Positions 38,112 through 46,626 of a stretch of 64,000 nt of DNA are shown here, in pieces. Both the position numbers and the translations under genes were made by a program. Below the pieces are notes generated by a model that made no database searches, was not told the origin of the DNA, and saw nothing but the letters and a program-made list of their open reading frames with translations. The DNA is from Planctomycetota bacterium (GTDB lineage: Bacteria; Planctomycetota; OFTM77): NCBI GenBank assembly GCA_029260795.1, contig JAJDCO010000098.1, forward strand, positions 62,001 to 126,000. Reading direction: 5' to 3'. The first letter of the stretch is position 1; every line of letters begins with the position of its first letter.

Positions 38112-39401
38112 TCAATCCAATCCGAGCAGCTTCTTCACGGCCGGTACGACCAGCTCGATCGGGCGGCGATCCGCGACCACCACTCGACCGGAGGCGGGCG
38201 TACCTGGTGTGATCCGGAGCATCGGTCCTTCGCCAGCCGACCACGAGAAGCCGCTGGTGGCATCCGAGTCGCGATGCAGGCGCACCCACACCCGCATCGG
38301 CACACCCACCTCGGCCAGGATCGTCTCGACCAGCTGGTCGTCCTCGAGCTCGCTGAGCATCGATCGCGAGTTGGCGGCGTAAGGCGCCACGTCGACCACC
38401 TCGCCCCAGATGAAGCCGTGCTCCTCGCGGCGCACCGAAGACGGTGAAACCTGAACCGGCATCCCGACCGTGATCCGCTTTCCCTCGAACGCGGAGACGT
38501 ACATCACCGCATCGAGGCTCGGCTCGCGTGTGACGTCGGAGCCGTCGATGAGTGCGACCGCACGACCGAGGGTCACGGGATCGCCGGGGCCGACGTCCCA
38601 GCGCACCAGGCGGCCGCTGAATGGGCTCGTGATCTGGCTGGTATCCGCGAGCTGGCCCGTGAGCTGCACTTCGCGGTCGTGCGCTTGCTCCAGGCGCAAG
38701 GCGAGGGTCTGACGCTCCTCGTCCTGCTGGTGTCGGAGCTGGGCGACGCGCAGTGGGATCTGGCGAAAGCGCACCTCGAGCTCGGTGAGCTGCTCACCTT
38801 TCTGATCGATCTCGGCCTGAGCGTCGAGGACGGTGTCGCGCGCGAGCACGCCGTCGTCGACGAGCTTCTGAAGGCGATCGCGTCGGGCCTCGAGGGCGCC
38901 GAGGTCACGCTTCTCGCGCTCGAGCACCGCGGTGAGCTGAGTCTTCTCGAAGGCCGAGGTCTCGGTTTGAAGGCGTAGCTCCTCCGCGGCAAACGTCGCC
39001 TCGCGCTTCTGCTGCGCTTCGAAGGACCGGATCTCGTGTCGGGTCGATGCCAGCTGCTCTTGAAGGCGAGCCTGATCGACCGGGAGGACCTTCGCAAGCA
39101 GCTGACCTTGCGTGACGGCATCGCCGGTCTCGACCAGCCGCTCCAAGATCAGGCCGTTGCCCGGGCTCGGCACTTCTCGGAAGGCGACCTCGAGCTCCGA
39201 GTCGTGATGTACCAAGATGCCGTGAGCGGGCACCTCCCGCGGTAGCGAGCCGTAGAGCGACCAGATCCCGACGGCTGCCAAGAGGACCCCCGCTGAACCG
39301 AGGGCGATCCAGCCCCGGGGACGAGTGACGGTGAGGAGCTGATCGAGATGATCCGGCGAGGTCACTCGGTCGAGGGCGGCCTGTCGAAAGTCTATCGGCA
39401 T
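38112..39401 (-). CDS. NHLM-type HlyD secretion adaptor
   Basis: The ATG at 39401 is chosen in place of a longer frame, because the extra 47 residues upstream read as low-complexity basic sequence. The 429 residues hold one membrane helix (about 32-52), a biotinyl-lipoyl half, a long coiled coil (about 115-240), the second lipoyl half (TSPFSGRLVRWDVGPGD) and a C-terminal beta domain. Such adaptors connect the ABC exporter to the outer membrane. No TolC gene is next to it. It is the first gene of the export operon, divergent from the precursor gene. Confidence 0.92.
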   Translation of the reverse strand: MPIDFRQAALDRVTSPDHLDQLLTVTRPRGWIALGSAGVLLAAVGIWSLYGSLPREVPAHGILVHHDSELEVAFREVPSPGNGLILERLVETGDAVTQGQLLAKVLPVDQARLQEQLASTRHEIRSFEAQQKREATFAAEELRLQTETSAFEKTQLTAVLEREKRDLGALEARRDRLQKLVDDGVLARDTVLDAQAEIDQKGEQLTELEVRFRQIPLRVAQLRHQQDEERQTLALRLEQAHDREVQLTGQLADTSQITSPFSGRLVRWDVGPGDPVTLGRAVALIDGSDVTREPSLDAVMYVSAFEGKRITVGMPVQVSPSSVRREEHGFIWGEVVDVAPYAANSRSMLSELEDDQLVETILAEVGVPMRVWVRLHRDSDATSGFSWSAGEGPMLRITPGTPASGRVVVADRRPIELVVPAVKKLLGLD

Positions 39402-39667
39402 GGTGTGGGGACCTCGGAGGCGACGGGGGCAGTGAATCCGACTCAAGCCCCATCGTCTGCGGGAGTCGAGGATCCTGAGCCGATTGATCTTGCTGGTCCC
39501 GATCTGGGGGTTTTGGGGCGGTTCGACCTCCCGAATCCCCACGCCCTAAAGGTTCCTCCTTTTCTGCCCGATAAGCCCATCCAGGTTCCTGTGGAGAGCC
39601 TGCCGGCCACCGGTGGCAGCTCCCAGGTCATGAAACGAACCTGTGCCCATTAACGGAGTGAGTTCCC
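39402..39667. promoter_or_regulatory. Divergent control region between export operon and precursor gene
   Basis: These 266 bases must hold promoters for both the HlyD operon and the precursor. A weak hairpin, CTGCC facing GGCAG (about 39599-39618), lies in the probable leader transcript. No convincing -10 box was seen. GGAG at 39655-39658 serves the GTG start at 39668. Confidence 0.45.
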
Positions 39668-39925
39668 GTGCACGCAGAACTGAAGCGCTTCGATCAGGCC
39701 ATCAAGGCCGACACCAGTCTCCAGACCGAGATCCAGAGCAACGTCAAGGACAGCGCTGGCCTCGTCTCGTTCGCCAACGAGCGTGGCTACAACTTCACCC
39801 TCGAAGACCTCAATGGCGCTGCCGCCTCTCTCGACACCAAGGATCTCGACAAGATCTCCGGTGGCGCGGGCATGGCTCCGGTCATGGTCGTGGTCGTCGT
39901 CGTCCCGGTGATCATCGTCATCTGA
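39668..39925 (+). CDS. Nif11-type RiPP precursor with a Val/Ile-rich core
   Basis: The start is GTG at 39668, with GGAG nine bases upstream. The 85 residues divide into a Nif11-like leader (1-66) and a predicted core (67-85). The leader shows the family pattern: RFDQAIKADTSLQTEI, then a hydrophobic-aromatic motif LVSFANERGYNFTLEDL, then acidic residues and a double glycine (KISGG, 65-66). The core is AGMAPVMVVVVVVPVIIVI: six Val in a row, prolines at 71 and 80, no charged or Cys/Ser/Thr residue. Without Cys, Ser or Thr it cannot be a lanthipeptide or azole peptide, so epimerisation is the natural modification, given the adjacent enzyme. It would be cut by the C39 exporter. Confidence 0.9.
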   Translation: MHAELKRFDQAIKADTSLQTEIQSNVKDSAGLVSFANERGYNFTLEDLNGAAASLDTKDLDKISGGAGMAPVMVVVVVVPVIIVI

Positions 39926-39967
39926 CCGATCGCCGCGAGCCGGTCGCCGCTGCCGAGCGGCGATCGG
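39926..39967 (+). terminator. Intercistronic hairpin between precursor and epimerase genes
   Basis: CCGATCGCCGC (39926-39936) pairs perfectly with GCGGCGATCGG (39957-39967), an 11-bp stem with a 20-base loop, directly after the precursor stop. No run of T follows (CTGCATCTTCTG), so it is more likely an RNA processing or partial attenuation point than a full terminator. It would give more precursor than enzyme. Confidence 0.7.
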
Positions 39968-40002
39968 CTGCATCTTCTGCCTTCTGAAGGAGTGAGAGAG
40001 AG

Positions 40003-41433
40003 ATGACTCAGACACCCCCGATTCCCGCGGCCGACTGCCAAGCGCACACCAGCGCGATCAAGCGTTGCATCGAGAAGCTGCGAGGGGATGGCGAGCTGCG
40101 GACGCGCTGCGAAGCCTCTCGCGCCGAGCTCGAGTCGCTGCTGCACGGCGAGGGAGTCATGCTGACTCCGGAGCTGCTCGATCCGCTCTGGAAGCTCGAG
40201 GTCAGCGAGGAGCAACGCCAAGTCTTGCGCACCGCGCCCGAGCTGGCTGGATGGCGCGACTGGATCGCCGGCCGCAACGCCTACCTCGATGACATGGTCG
40301 CGCGTCCCGACCGCGCTGAGGCTCCGTACCGCGATTGGCGTCGCCGGCAGATGAAGCGCTGCGATATCGAGCTCGGAGACTCGCTGAACAAAGTGCTGCC
40401 TCATGCGGCCGCCGCGATCGAGCTGTCGAGTGGCTGCTCCGTCGGGTGCTGGTTCTGCGGTATCTCGGCCGACAAGTTTCGCGGGCACTTCGCGTTCAAC
40501 GACGAGAACAAGGCCCTCTGGCGCGGCGTGCTCGAGGCGCTTCAAGAGGTCGTCGGAGAAGGATTGGGCTCGACGGCCCTCTACTGGGCGACCGACCCGA
40601 CCGACAACCCGGACTATGCAGAGTTCGCGGCCGACTTCTACGAGCATTCCGGTCATCTCCCCCAGACGACGACCGCGCGGCCCGTCAAGGACGTCGAGTG
40701 GACGCGAAGAGTGTTGAACCTTCGGCGAGAGCTGGGGCAAGGCGGCGTCGACCGCTTCTCGATCTTGTCGACCGCGGATCTGCGGCGCGTTCACGAAGCC
40801 TTCTCGCCCGAGGAGCTGCGACAGGTCGACCTGGTGCTTCACAACAAGGGCGCTCTTGGCGAGGACCAGACCAAGGCGTCGGCGGGGAAGGCGCGACAGG
40901 CCAACGAGTGTCCCTCCCGCAAGCCGAAGCCGCTCAACGAAGATCAGGAGACCATCGCCTGTGTCAGCGGGTTCTTGGTCAACATGGTCGAGCAGCGCGT
41001 GCGCCTGATCAGCCCGTGTCGGACGTCGTCCGAGTGGCCGGAAGGCTACCGCGTCTACGCCGATGAGCGCTTTGAGTCACCCGAGCACCTGCGCCAGATC
41101 CTGTCCCGGTGGACGAAGACCGTCTTCACCGAGGATGCCCTCGACCGACCCGCGATCGGGTTCCACCGCGATGCCGAGTACTTGCCCAGTGACAACGGAT
41201 TCGTCATTCGCACTCGGCACAAGGAGCGCCGCGTCGAAGGCGCACCGGAGCTGCGATTCCTCGGGGACCGCATCGCCGAACGACGCTGGTCTCGCCAGCG
41301 AATCCTCGAGCAAGGGACCGCCGCCGGCCTTCCGCTCCTGAGCTTGGTGGGCGTTCTCGGCCAGCTCGCCGCGCTCGGTCTCCTCGATGACGATCCCAGC
41401 GAAGTGGAGACGGCCGCCATCGCGATGGCTTGA
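40003..41433 (+). CDS. Radical SAM peptide epimerase resembling PoyD/OspD
   Basis: The ATG at 40003 follows AAGGAG and gives 476 residues. The radical SAM motif C145-x3-C149-x2-C152 lies in SGCSVGCWFCGISADKF, and the downstream fold is that of a partial TIM barrel. The C-terminal part has C320 (IACVSGFL) and C339 (ISPCRTSSEWPEGYRVY). Known epimerases of this type use one conserved Cys as hydrogen donor to set D-configuration. C320 and C339 are the candidates, by inference. The family converts selected L-residues of a Nif11-leader peptide to D. The neighbouring precursor and exporters fit. Motif and context point to a radical SAM RiPP epimerase, while a related C-methyltransferase is less likely because a cobalamin domain is missing. 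Confidence 0.87.
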   Translation: MTQTPPIPAADCQAHTSAIKRCIEKLRGDGELRTRCEASRAELESLLHGEGVMLTPELLDPLWKLEVSEEQRQVLRTAPELAGWRDWIAGRNAYLDDMVARPDRAEAPYRDWRRRQMKRCDIELGDSLNKVLPHAAAAIELSSGCSVGCWFCGISADKFRGHFAFNDENKALWRGVLEALQEVVGEGLGSTALYWATDPTDNPDYAEFAADFYEHSGHLPQTTTARPVKDVEWTRRVLNLRRELGQGGVDRFSILSTADLRRVHEAFSPEELRQVDLVLHNKGALGEDQTKASAGKARQANECPSRKPKPLNEDQETIACVSGFLVNMVEQRVRLISPCRTSSEWPEGYRVYADERFESPEHLRQILSRWTKTVFTEDALDRPAIGFHRDAEYLPSDNGFVIRTRHKERRVEGAPELRFLGDRIAERRWSRQRILEQGTAAGLPLLSLVGVLGQLAALGLLDDDPSEVETAAIAMA

Positions 41434-41969
41434 GGGAACGCGGCTCGTCAACCGGGCTCGTTGCGCTCTCGGCGGGACTGCTCTGTTTCGGTCGACTCTC
41501 TCATCGTCGTCGCTCGTGCACGTGGCGGCCCGCCTGTACTGATCGAGTCAACGCGTCGGCTCGACGGACTCCGTTCGTGTCTCCGTTTGCTGGACGACTC
41601 ACTCATCGTGGTCGCTCGTGCACGTTGCGGCCCGCCTGTACTGAACGAGTCATCGCGTCGGCTCGACGGACTCCGTTCGGTGTCTCCGCTTGCTGCGTTC
41701 GTGTCTTTGCTTGCTCCGTTCGGGTCTTCGTCGACCGTGTGACGCCGAGCCTCCTCCTCGTAGATTCTCCGACCGGGATCATACGAGTCGTCGTCGTCGT
41801 GGGTGGCGCCTTCGGAGACATCGTGCGCAAAGCGTTAGCCCGCTTGGCTCGGGGCAAGTGCTTCTGTGGTGGCATGGCAATTGTGAGGAGAGCTTCGCCG
41901 AGCTCATCGAGCGACCGCTCGGTGAGTGCTTGATCCCTCTCCAACTCACTCGATCTGAAGGCGAGCTCC
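41434..41969. repeat. Intergenic stretch with repeat family B (two tandem copies) and no gene
   Basis: Copies of family B lie at about 41495-41596 and 41597-41690 (period 102). Each has GCGGCCCGCCTGTACTG, a CGTCGGCTCGACGGACTC block and a TCATCGT start. They are reverse-oriented relative to those at 52.2 kb. The rest, to 41969, shows no gene, and the bases before the outer-membrane gene look like an ordinary leader. Confidence 0.8.
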
Positions 41970-42827
41970 ATGCAGCGTTCGTTGAAGCCGACGGTCCGTC
42001 TGTACCTTCTCGTGATTCTCCTGCTTCCATTGGCTGGGGATGCTCTCTGCCAAGGCGACACGGGCTTCCTTCGCGGCCAGGGCCATGCCGACATCTCCCT
42101 TTCCTTCAATCGCGACACGTATCGGAAGTTCTGGATCGGTCGGCACGTTCGTCCCGATGGTCCGGGGAACGCGGTTGGACGCGTGACGCGCGACTCGTAC
42201 ACCGTCTTCGCCGCGGTCGGGTTGCTGGACGAGGTCGACTTCCAGGGCAGCGCCAGCTACACGGGCTCGAGCTCGGATGGGGTCGGGATGTTTCCGCGGG
42301 AAGACGAGTTTCAGGACATAAACCTGGGATTCAAGGTACAGGCGCTCGCGTTCCGATTGGGGCGTGGGGAGGCGTCTTTATTGGCGGCTCCTGCCGTCAA
42401 GCTTCCAATGGCCAACTACGTCGACGACGGCGTGACGGCCATCGGCGACGGTCAGACGGACTATCGTGCCCGCGTGATCGCGCACTACCAGCTCGACAAC
42501 GGCGCGTTTCTTTCGGTCGAGAGCGGCTACGACATCCGTGAGGCGGCTCCCAAGGACGAGCTGCCGCTCAACGTCACTCTGGGAATCACGCTCTTCGAGC
42601 GGGTGACCATCATGCCGTTTTATCAAAACATCAACCAGCTCGGCGGCTACGACATCGGCCAGGGGCCCTTCCCCGGGACCGAGGAAGACTACGAGCGCGC
42701 CGGGGTTGGTCTGTTCGTTCGCATCGTCGACAGCCTGGGCGTCCACGCTTCGTGGCGGACGACGCTCTCCGGCCGGAATACCGGCGACGTCGATGGCTTC
42801 TCCGTGGGCTTGGTGCTGCGCTTCTGA
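41970..42827 (+). CDS. Outer-membrane beta-barrel protein
   Basis: The 285-residue protein starts with a signal peptide (about 1-27, to DALCQ). The rest alternates hydrophobic and polar residues in short strands ending in the aromatic C-terminus LVLRF, as outer-membrane barrels do. Sequence type is that of the phenol-degradation meta-pathway or transporter barrel family. It lies 54 bases before the di-heme gene on the same strand, so they may share a message. Its cargo is unknown. Confidence 0.75.
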   Translation: MQRSLKPTVRLYLLVILLLPLAGDALCQGDTGFLRGQGHADISLSFNRDTYRKFWIGRHVRPDGPGNAVGRVTRDSYTVFAAVGLLDEVDFQGSASYTGSSSDGVGMFPREDEFQDINLGFKVQALAFRLGRGEASLLAAPAVKLPMANYVDDGVTAIGDGQTDYRARVIAHYQLDNGAFLSVESGYDIREAAPKDELPLNVTLGITLFERVTIMPFYQNINQLGGYDIGQGPFPGTEEDYERAGVGLFVRIVDSLGVHASWRTTLSGRNTGDVDGFSVGLVLRF

Positions 42828-42881
42828 GCTCAGGCTCTAATCCATTTCTTTGCCTTCTGACCCCCTCCTCGAGGTGCATTC

Positions 42882-45776
42882 ATGACTGGTATCCGTCGCC
42901 TGGTGTTGGCTCTCTTCCTTCTCGCACTCTCATTCAGCTGCGGAAAGAGCAGCAGTACTCGCTTCGCTCTGCCGGCGACGGACGAGCCGATCGGCGATGC
43001 TCCAGTCGTCGCACGGCATCTCGACCAGGCCGACATCGAGTCGGGTGCGATCGAGATGAGCGAGGTCCTCACCCATGGTGCGCTGCTGTTCAGCGCTAGC
43101 TTCAACTCGCTCGATGGAGCGGGCCGCCCAGCGACGACGGGGACCGGTGGCGAGCGAGAGGCGCGCGCGATGCCCGAGAACTTCAACCGCATCTCGGCAC
43201 CGGACTCCAACTCGTGTGCCGGCTGCCACAACTCCCCGCGCTTGGGAGGCGGCGGCGACAACGTCGCCAACGTCTTCGTGCTCGGCCAACGGCTGCCCTT
43301 CGTCGACTTCGATGGGGGGCCCGGTGACGGCAACGCGAACCAGACTCTGAAGGGCGTCGCCAACGAGCGCAACACGCTCGGCATGTTCGGATCCGGCTAC
43401 GTCGAGCTGTTGGCGCGCGAGATGACGGCCCGACTACACGCCATTCGGAGCAACGCCCAGGAGCAGGCCGCGAGCTCGGGGTCGGACGTGGTGGCCTCCT
43501 TGAAGGCGAAGGGCGTGGACTTCGGAAGCATCACTGCGCACGCCGATGGCACCGTCGACACCTCGGCGGTCGAGGGCGTCGATCCCGACTTGATCATCAA
43601 GCCATTCCATCAGAAGGGCGCCGTGATCTCGCTCCGGGAGTTCTCGAACAATGCCTACAACCATCACCACGGCATGCAGTCGGCCGAGCGTTTCGGGGAG
43701 GGAGAAGATCCCGACCAAGACGGCCATTCGAACGAGCTGACGGTCGGCGACATCACCGCGGCGTCGCTCTGGCAGGCGACTCTTCCTGTGCCGGGGCGCG
43801 TGCTGCCGAATGATCCCGACCAGCAGGCGCGGGTGACTCTCGGTGAAGAGCTCTTCACGAACAAGATCGCCAACGGCGGATTCGAGTGCGCCAGCTGCCA
43901 CATCCCGGCCCTGAAGCTCGATGATCCCGTCTTCAGTGAGCCCAACCCGTTCAACCCCAGCGGAAACCTCCAGCCCGGAGACGTGACCCAGTCGGTCGAT
44001 GTCGATCTGACGGCCGTCGGCGACGGTCCGCACCTGAGCCGCGAGAGCGATGGCTCGGTCTGGGTGCCGCTCTTCTCCGACCTCAAGCGACACGATCTCG
44101 GAACGGGTGCGTTCCTCGAGCTCGACAACGAGCTGCTCGAGCAAGGGGGCATTCCGACGTCGCACTGGCTGACCAAGAAGCTCTGGGGCATGGCGAATGA
44201 GCCGCCCTTCATGCATCACGGTCGTGCGCTCCTGATCTCCGAGGCCATCGACTGTCACGGTGGCGATGCCCAGGCCTCGCGGGACGCCTGGGCCACCGCG
44301 ACCACGGACGACCAGAACGCGGTGATCGAGTTCCTCGAGACCCTCCGCCTACTGCCGGAAGGTTCCTCCTCGTTGGTCCAGTACGAGAACGACTCCTCCT
44401 CGATCGGCGACGATCCGGCGGTGCCGTTCCACATGGCGCAATCGGACATCGATGCCGGGCTCGTCTCTCAAGACGAGCTCTTCCTGCACGGCAAGAACCT
44501 CTTCGGGGCGCAGTTCAACGAGCTCGATGGAGCCGGCCGGCCCGAGGCGACCGGCACCGGAGGGACGCGCAGCCGGCGAGATGGCAACGATCGCTTCAAT
44601 CGCATCTCGGCGCCCGACTCCAACTCGTGTGCCGGTTGTCACAACCTGCCTCGTCAAGGGGGGGGCGGTGACAACGTGGCCAACGTGTTCGTGCTCGGCC
44701 AGGCCTTGCCCTTCATCAACTTCGACGGAAGTGAAGGCGACGACTTCGAGGCGCACACCCTGCGCCAGGTCGCCGACGAGCGCAACACGCTCGGCATGTT
44801 CGGCGCCGGATACATCGAGCTCCTCGCCCGAGAGATGACGGACGATCTTCGCGCTATTCGAGACCAGGCGGTGGCCGACGCGATCGCCGGCGGAAGCGAG
44901 GTGACGCGTAATCTCGTCACCAAGGGCATCCAGTTCGGACGCATCGTCGGCAAGCCGAATGGAACCGTGGGCACGAACCAGGTCGAAGGTGTCGACGCCG
45001 ACCTCATCGTCAAGCCGTTCCATCAGAAAGGCGCGGTGATCTCGCTACGAGAGTTCTCCAACAATGCCTTCAACCACCACCACGGCATGCAATCCGAGGA
45101 GCGATTCGGTACTGGGGTCGATCACGACGTGGACGGTCACGTCGACGAGCTGACGGTCGGTGACGTGACCGCGGTCTCGATCTACCAGGCCGCGCTCGCC
45201 GTTCCCGGCCGCGTCTTGCCGAAGTCGGAGGCCGCTCGAGCTGCCGCCGAACGTGGCGAGCAACGCTTCTCGGACATCGGTTGTGCGGGCTGCCATGTGC
45301 CGGTCTTGAAGCTGAACAGCCCTGTCTTCAGCGAGCCCAATCCTTACAACCCACCTGGGAACCTCTCACCGGCCGACGTGCCGGCGCCCTACTCGTTCGA
45401 CCTCACGGCGCAGGGTCAGCGACCGCGTCTCCGCCGAGAGGCCGACGGATCCGTGCTGGTGCCCGCCTTCACCGATCTCAAGCGCCACGACATGGGACCG
45501 GCCCTCGACAATGAGCAGAAGGAGCAGGGCGGTATCCCGACCTCCCATTGGCTCACAAAGAAGCTGTGGGGCATGTCGAACGAGCCGCCGTTCCTGCACC
45601 ACGGCCGCGCGCTGCTCATCTCCGAGGCCATTCTCGCCCACGGTGGAGAAGGCCAAGAGACCCGAGACCGTTTTGCGGCGTTGAGTACGCAGCAGCAAGC
45701 CGAGATCGTCGAGTTCTTGAAGACCCTGCAGCTCTTGCCCGAAGGGGAGGAAGACCTCGTCATCGAGAAGGAGTGA
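42882..45776 (+). CDS. Duplicated DUF1111-type di-heme protein (four c-type hemes)
   Basis: The 964 residues start with an export signal that looks like a lipoprotein type, ending LALSFSC-G. They form two homologous halves of about 470 residues. Each has two CxxCH heme sites: 112-116 (CAGCH) and 336-340 (CASCH) in the first half, and 583-587 (CAGCH) and 801-805 (CAGCH) in the second. Each heme site precedes conserved stretches, such as NVANVFVLGQ and FHQKGAVISLREFSNNA. Single-unit family members (DUF1111, related to di-heme peroxidases and thiol oxidoreductases) have two hemes, so this is a tandem fusion. The start follows GAGGTG. A periplasmic electron-transfer or peroxidase role is likely but unproven. 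Confidence 0.9.
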   Translation: MTGIRRLVLALFLLALSFSCGKSSSTRFALPATDEPIGDAPVVARHLDQADIESGAIEMSEVLTHGALLFSASFNSLDGAGRPATTGTGGEREARAMPENFNRISAPDSNSCAGCHNSPRLGGGGDNVANVFVLGQRLPFVDFDGGPGDGNANQTLKGVANERNTLGMFGSGYVELLAREMTARLHAIRSNAQEQAASSGSDVVASLKAKGVDFGSITAHADGTVDTSAVEGVDPDLIIKPFHQKGAVISLREFSNNAYNHHHGMQSAERFGEGEDPDQDGHSNELTVGDITAASLWQATLPVPGRVLPNDPDQQARVTLGEELFTNKIANGGFECASCHIPALKLDDPVFSEPNPFNPSGNLQPGDVTQSVDVDLTAVGDGPHLSRESDGSVWVPLFSDLKRHDLGTGAFLELDNELLEQGGIPTSHWLTKKLWGMANEPPFMHHGRALLISEAIDCHGGDAQASRDAWATATTDDQNAVIEFLETLRLLPEGSSSLVQYENDSSSIGDDPAVPFHMAQSDIDAGLVSQDELFLHGKNLFGAQFNELDGAGRPEATGTGGTRSRRDGNDRFNRISAPDSNSCAGCHNLPRQGGGGDNVANVFVLGQALPFINFDGSEGDDFEAHTLRQVADERNTLGMFGAGYIELLAREMTDDLRAIRDQAVADAIAGGSEVTRNLVTKGIQFGRIVGKPNGTVGTNQVEGVDADLIVKPFHQKGAVISLREFSNNAFNHHHGMQSEERFGTGVDHDVDGHVDELTVGDVTAVSIYQAALAVPGRVLPKSEAARAAAERGEQRFSDIGCAGCHVPVLKLNSPVFSEPNPYNPPGNLSPADVPAPYSFDLTAQGQRPRLRREADGSVLVPAFTDLKRHDMGPALDNEQKEQGGIPTSHWLTKKLWGMSNEPPFLHHGRALLISEAILAHGGEGQETRDRFAALSTQQQAEIVEFLKTLQLLPEGEEDLVIEKE

Positions 45777-45803
45777 GCTTCGCCGGCGCTGCGTCGATGC
45801 TCG

Positions 45804-46538
45804 CTACTTGACCGGCTGCTGCCCGCTGTCGATGGGGAGGGGCTCGATCGTCACGCGGCGGAACTCGATCGGCGCACCTTCGGACTGGAGCGAGATCGCA
45901 CCTTCTCGCACCGTACAGTCGGTGCCGTGATTGACGGTCTTCCCGTTGACCTCCACCACGACCTGGTCCCCTTTGCAGACGATCCGCAAGAGGTTCCACT
46001 CGCCGACCGGCCGTTCGACGTCTTCTCCGAGGCGTCGGATGCGCCGGTGCGAGTGCTGGTCTCCGGCTCGCGGTCGTGCGCGGCGCTTGTCTTCGTCCTC
46101 GACCCGGATGTCGACCTCTTCGCCGATCACCCAGAAGTCGCCGGCTTGACCGTGCGCGAGCTGGACCTCGAGGGAGCGCGGCCAGCCATAGAACATCAAG
46201 GGCGCCGTCGTGTGCACCAGCACTCCGCTGTTGCCGCCTTGCGAGCCGGCCGGCCATCGCCACTCGATCTCGAGGACGTAGTCGCGGTACCAGCGCCGTG
46301 TCTGCAGGTAGCCGGCAGGACGCCCCGAGATGCGGAGCACGCCGTCCTCGATTCGGCAGACGTCGGACTTCTTGACGGTCGAATCGGAGGTGAAGAAGAT
46401 CCATTCCGCCAGCGCCTCGCCGTCGAGTAGCTCGGTCTTCGATCGGGGTGGCTGGACCGTCTCGGGCTCCTGGGCTTGGCTGCTCGACAGACAAACGACC
46501 GGGATCAAGAGGAAGGCCAAGGTGAGCCGCAAGTGCAT
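45804..46538 (-). CDS. Secreted DUF1080 (3-keto-disaccharide hydrolase-like) protein
   Basis: The ATG at 46538 follows GGAG and starts a signal peptide (MHLRLTLAFLLIPVVCLSSS), giving 244 residues. DUF1080 is a concanavalin-like beta-sandwich common in planctomycetes, and some members hydrolyse 3-keto sugars. Sequence such as DGVLRISGRPAGYLQTRRWYRDYVLEIEWRW and SQGGNSGVLVHT matches the fold. A charged, low-complexity insert (about residues 145-180) is unusual. The gene is convergent with the heme gene. Confidence 0.88.
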   Translation of the reverse strand: MHLRLTLAFLLIPVVCLSSSQAQEPETVQPPRSKTELLDGEALAEWIFFTSDSTVKKSDVCRIEDGVLRISGRPAGYLQTRRWYRDYVLEIEWRWPAGSQGGNSGVLVHTTAPLMFYGWPRSLEVQLAHGQAGDFWVIGEEVDIRVEDEDKRRARPRAGDQHSHRRIRRLGEDVERPVGEWNLLRIVCKGDQVVVEVNGKTVNHGTDCTVREGAISLQSEGAPIEFRRVTIEPLPIDSGQQPVK

Positions 46539-46626
46539 CGAGGTTGCTCCGGGGGAATGAGGGACCAGGACGAGCCTCGACGTTAGGGCATCCTGGCGAC
46601 GGTGTCGAGATGCCGCTCGGAGGCCT

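Noticed and set aside
39668-39925. Lanthipeptide or azole peptide precursor
   Set aside because: The core has no Cys, Ser or Thr, and no LanM or YcaO-type gene lies nearby.
42882-45776. Recent assembly duplication in place of a real tandem fusion
   Set aside because: The two halves are clearly related but differ at many positions, so they are not a collapsed or copied artefact.
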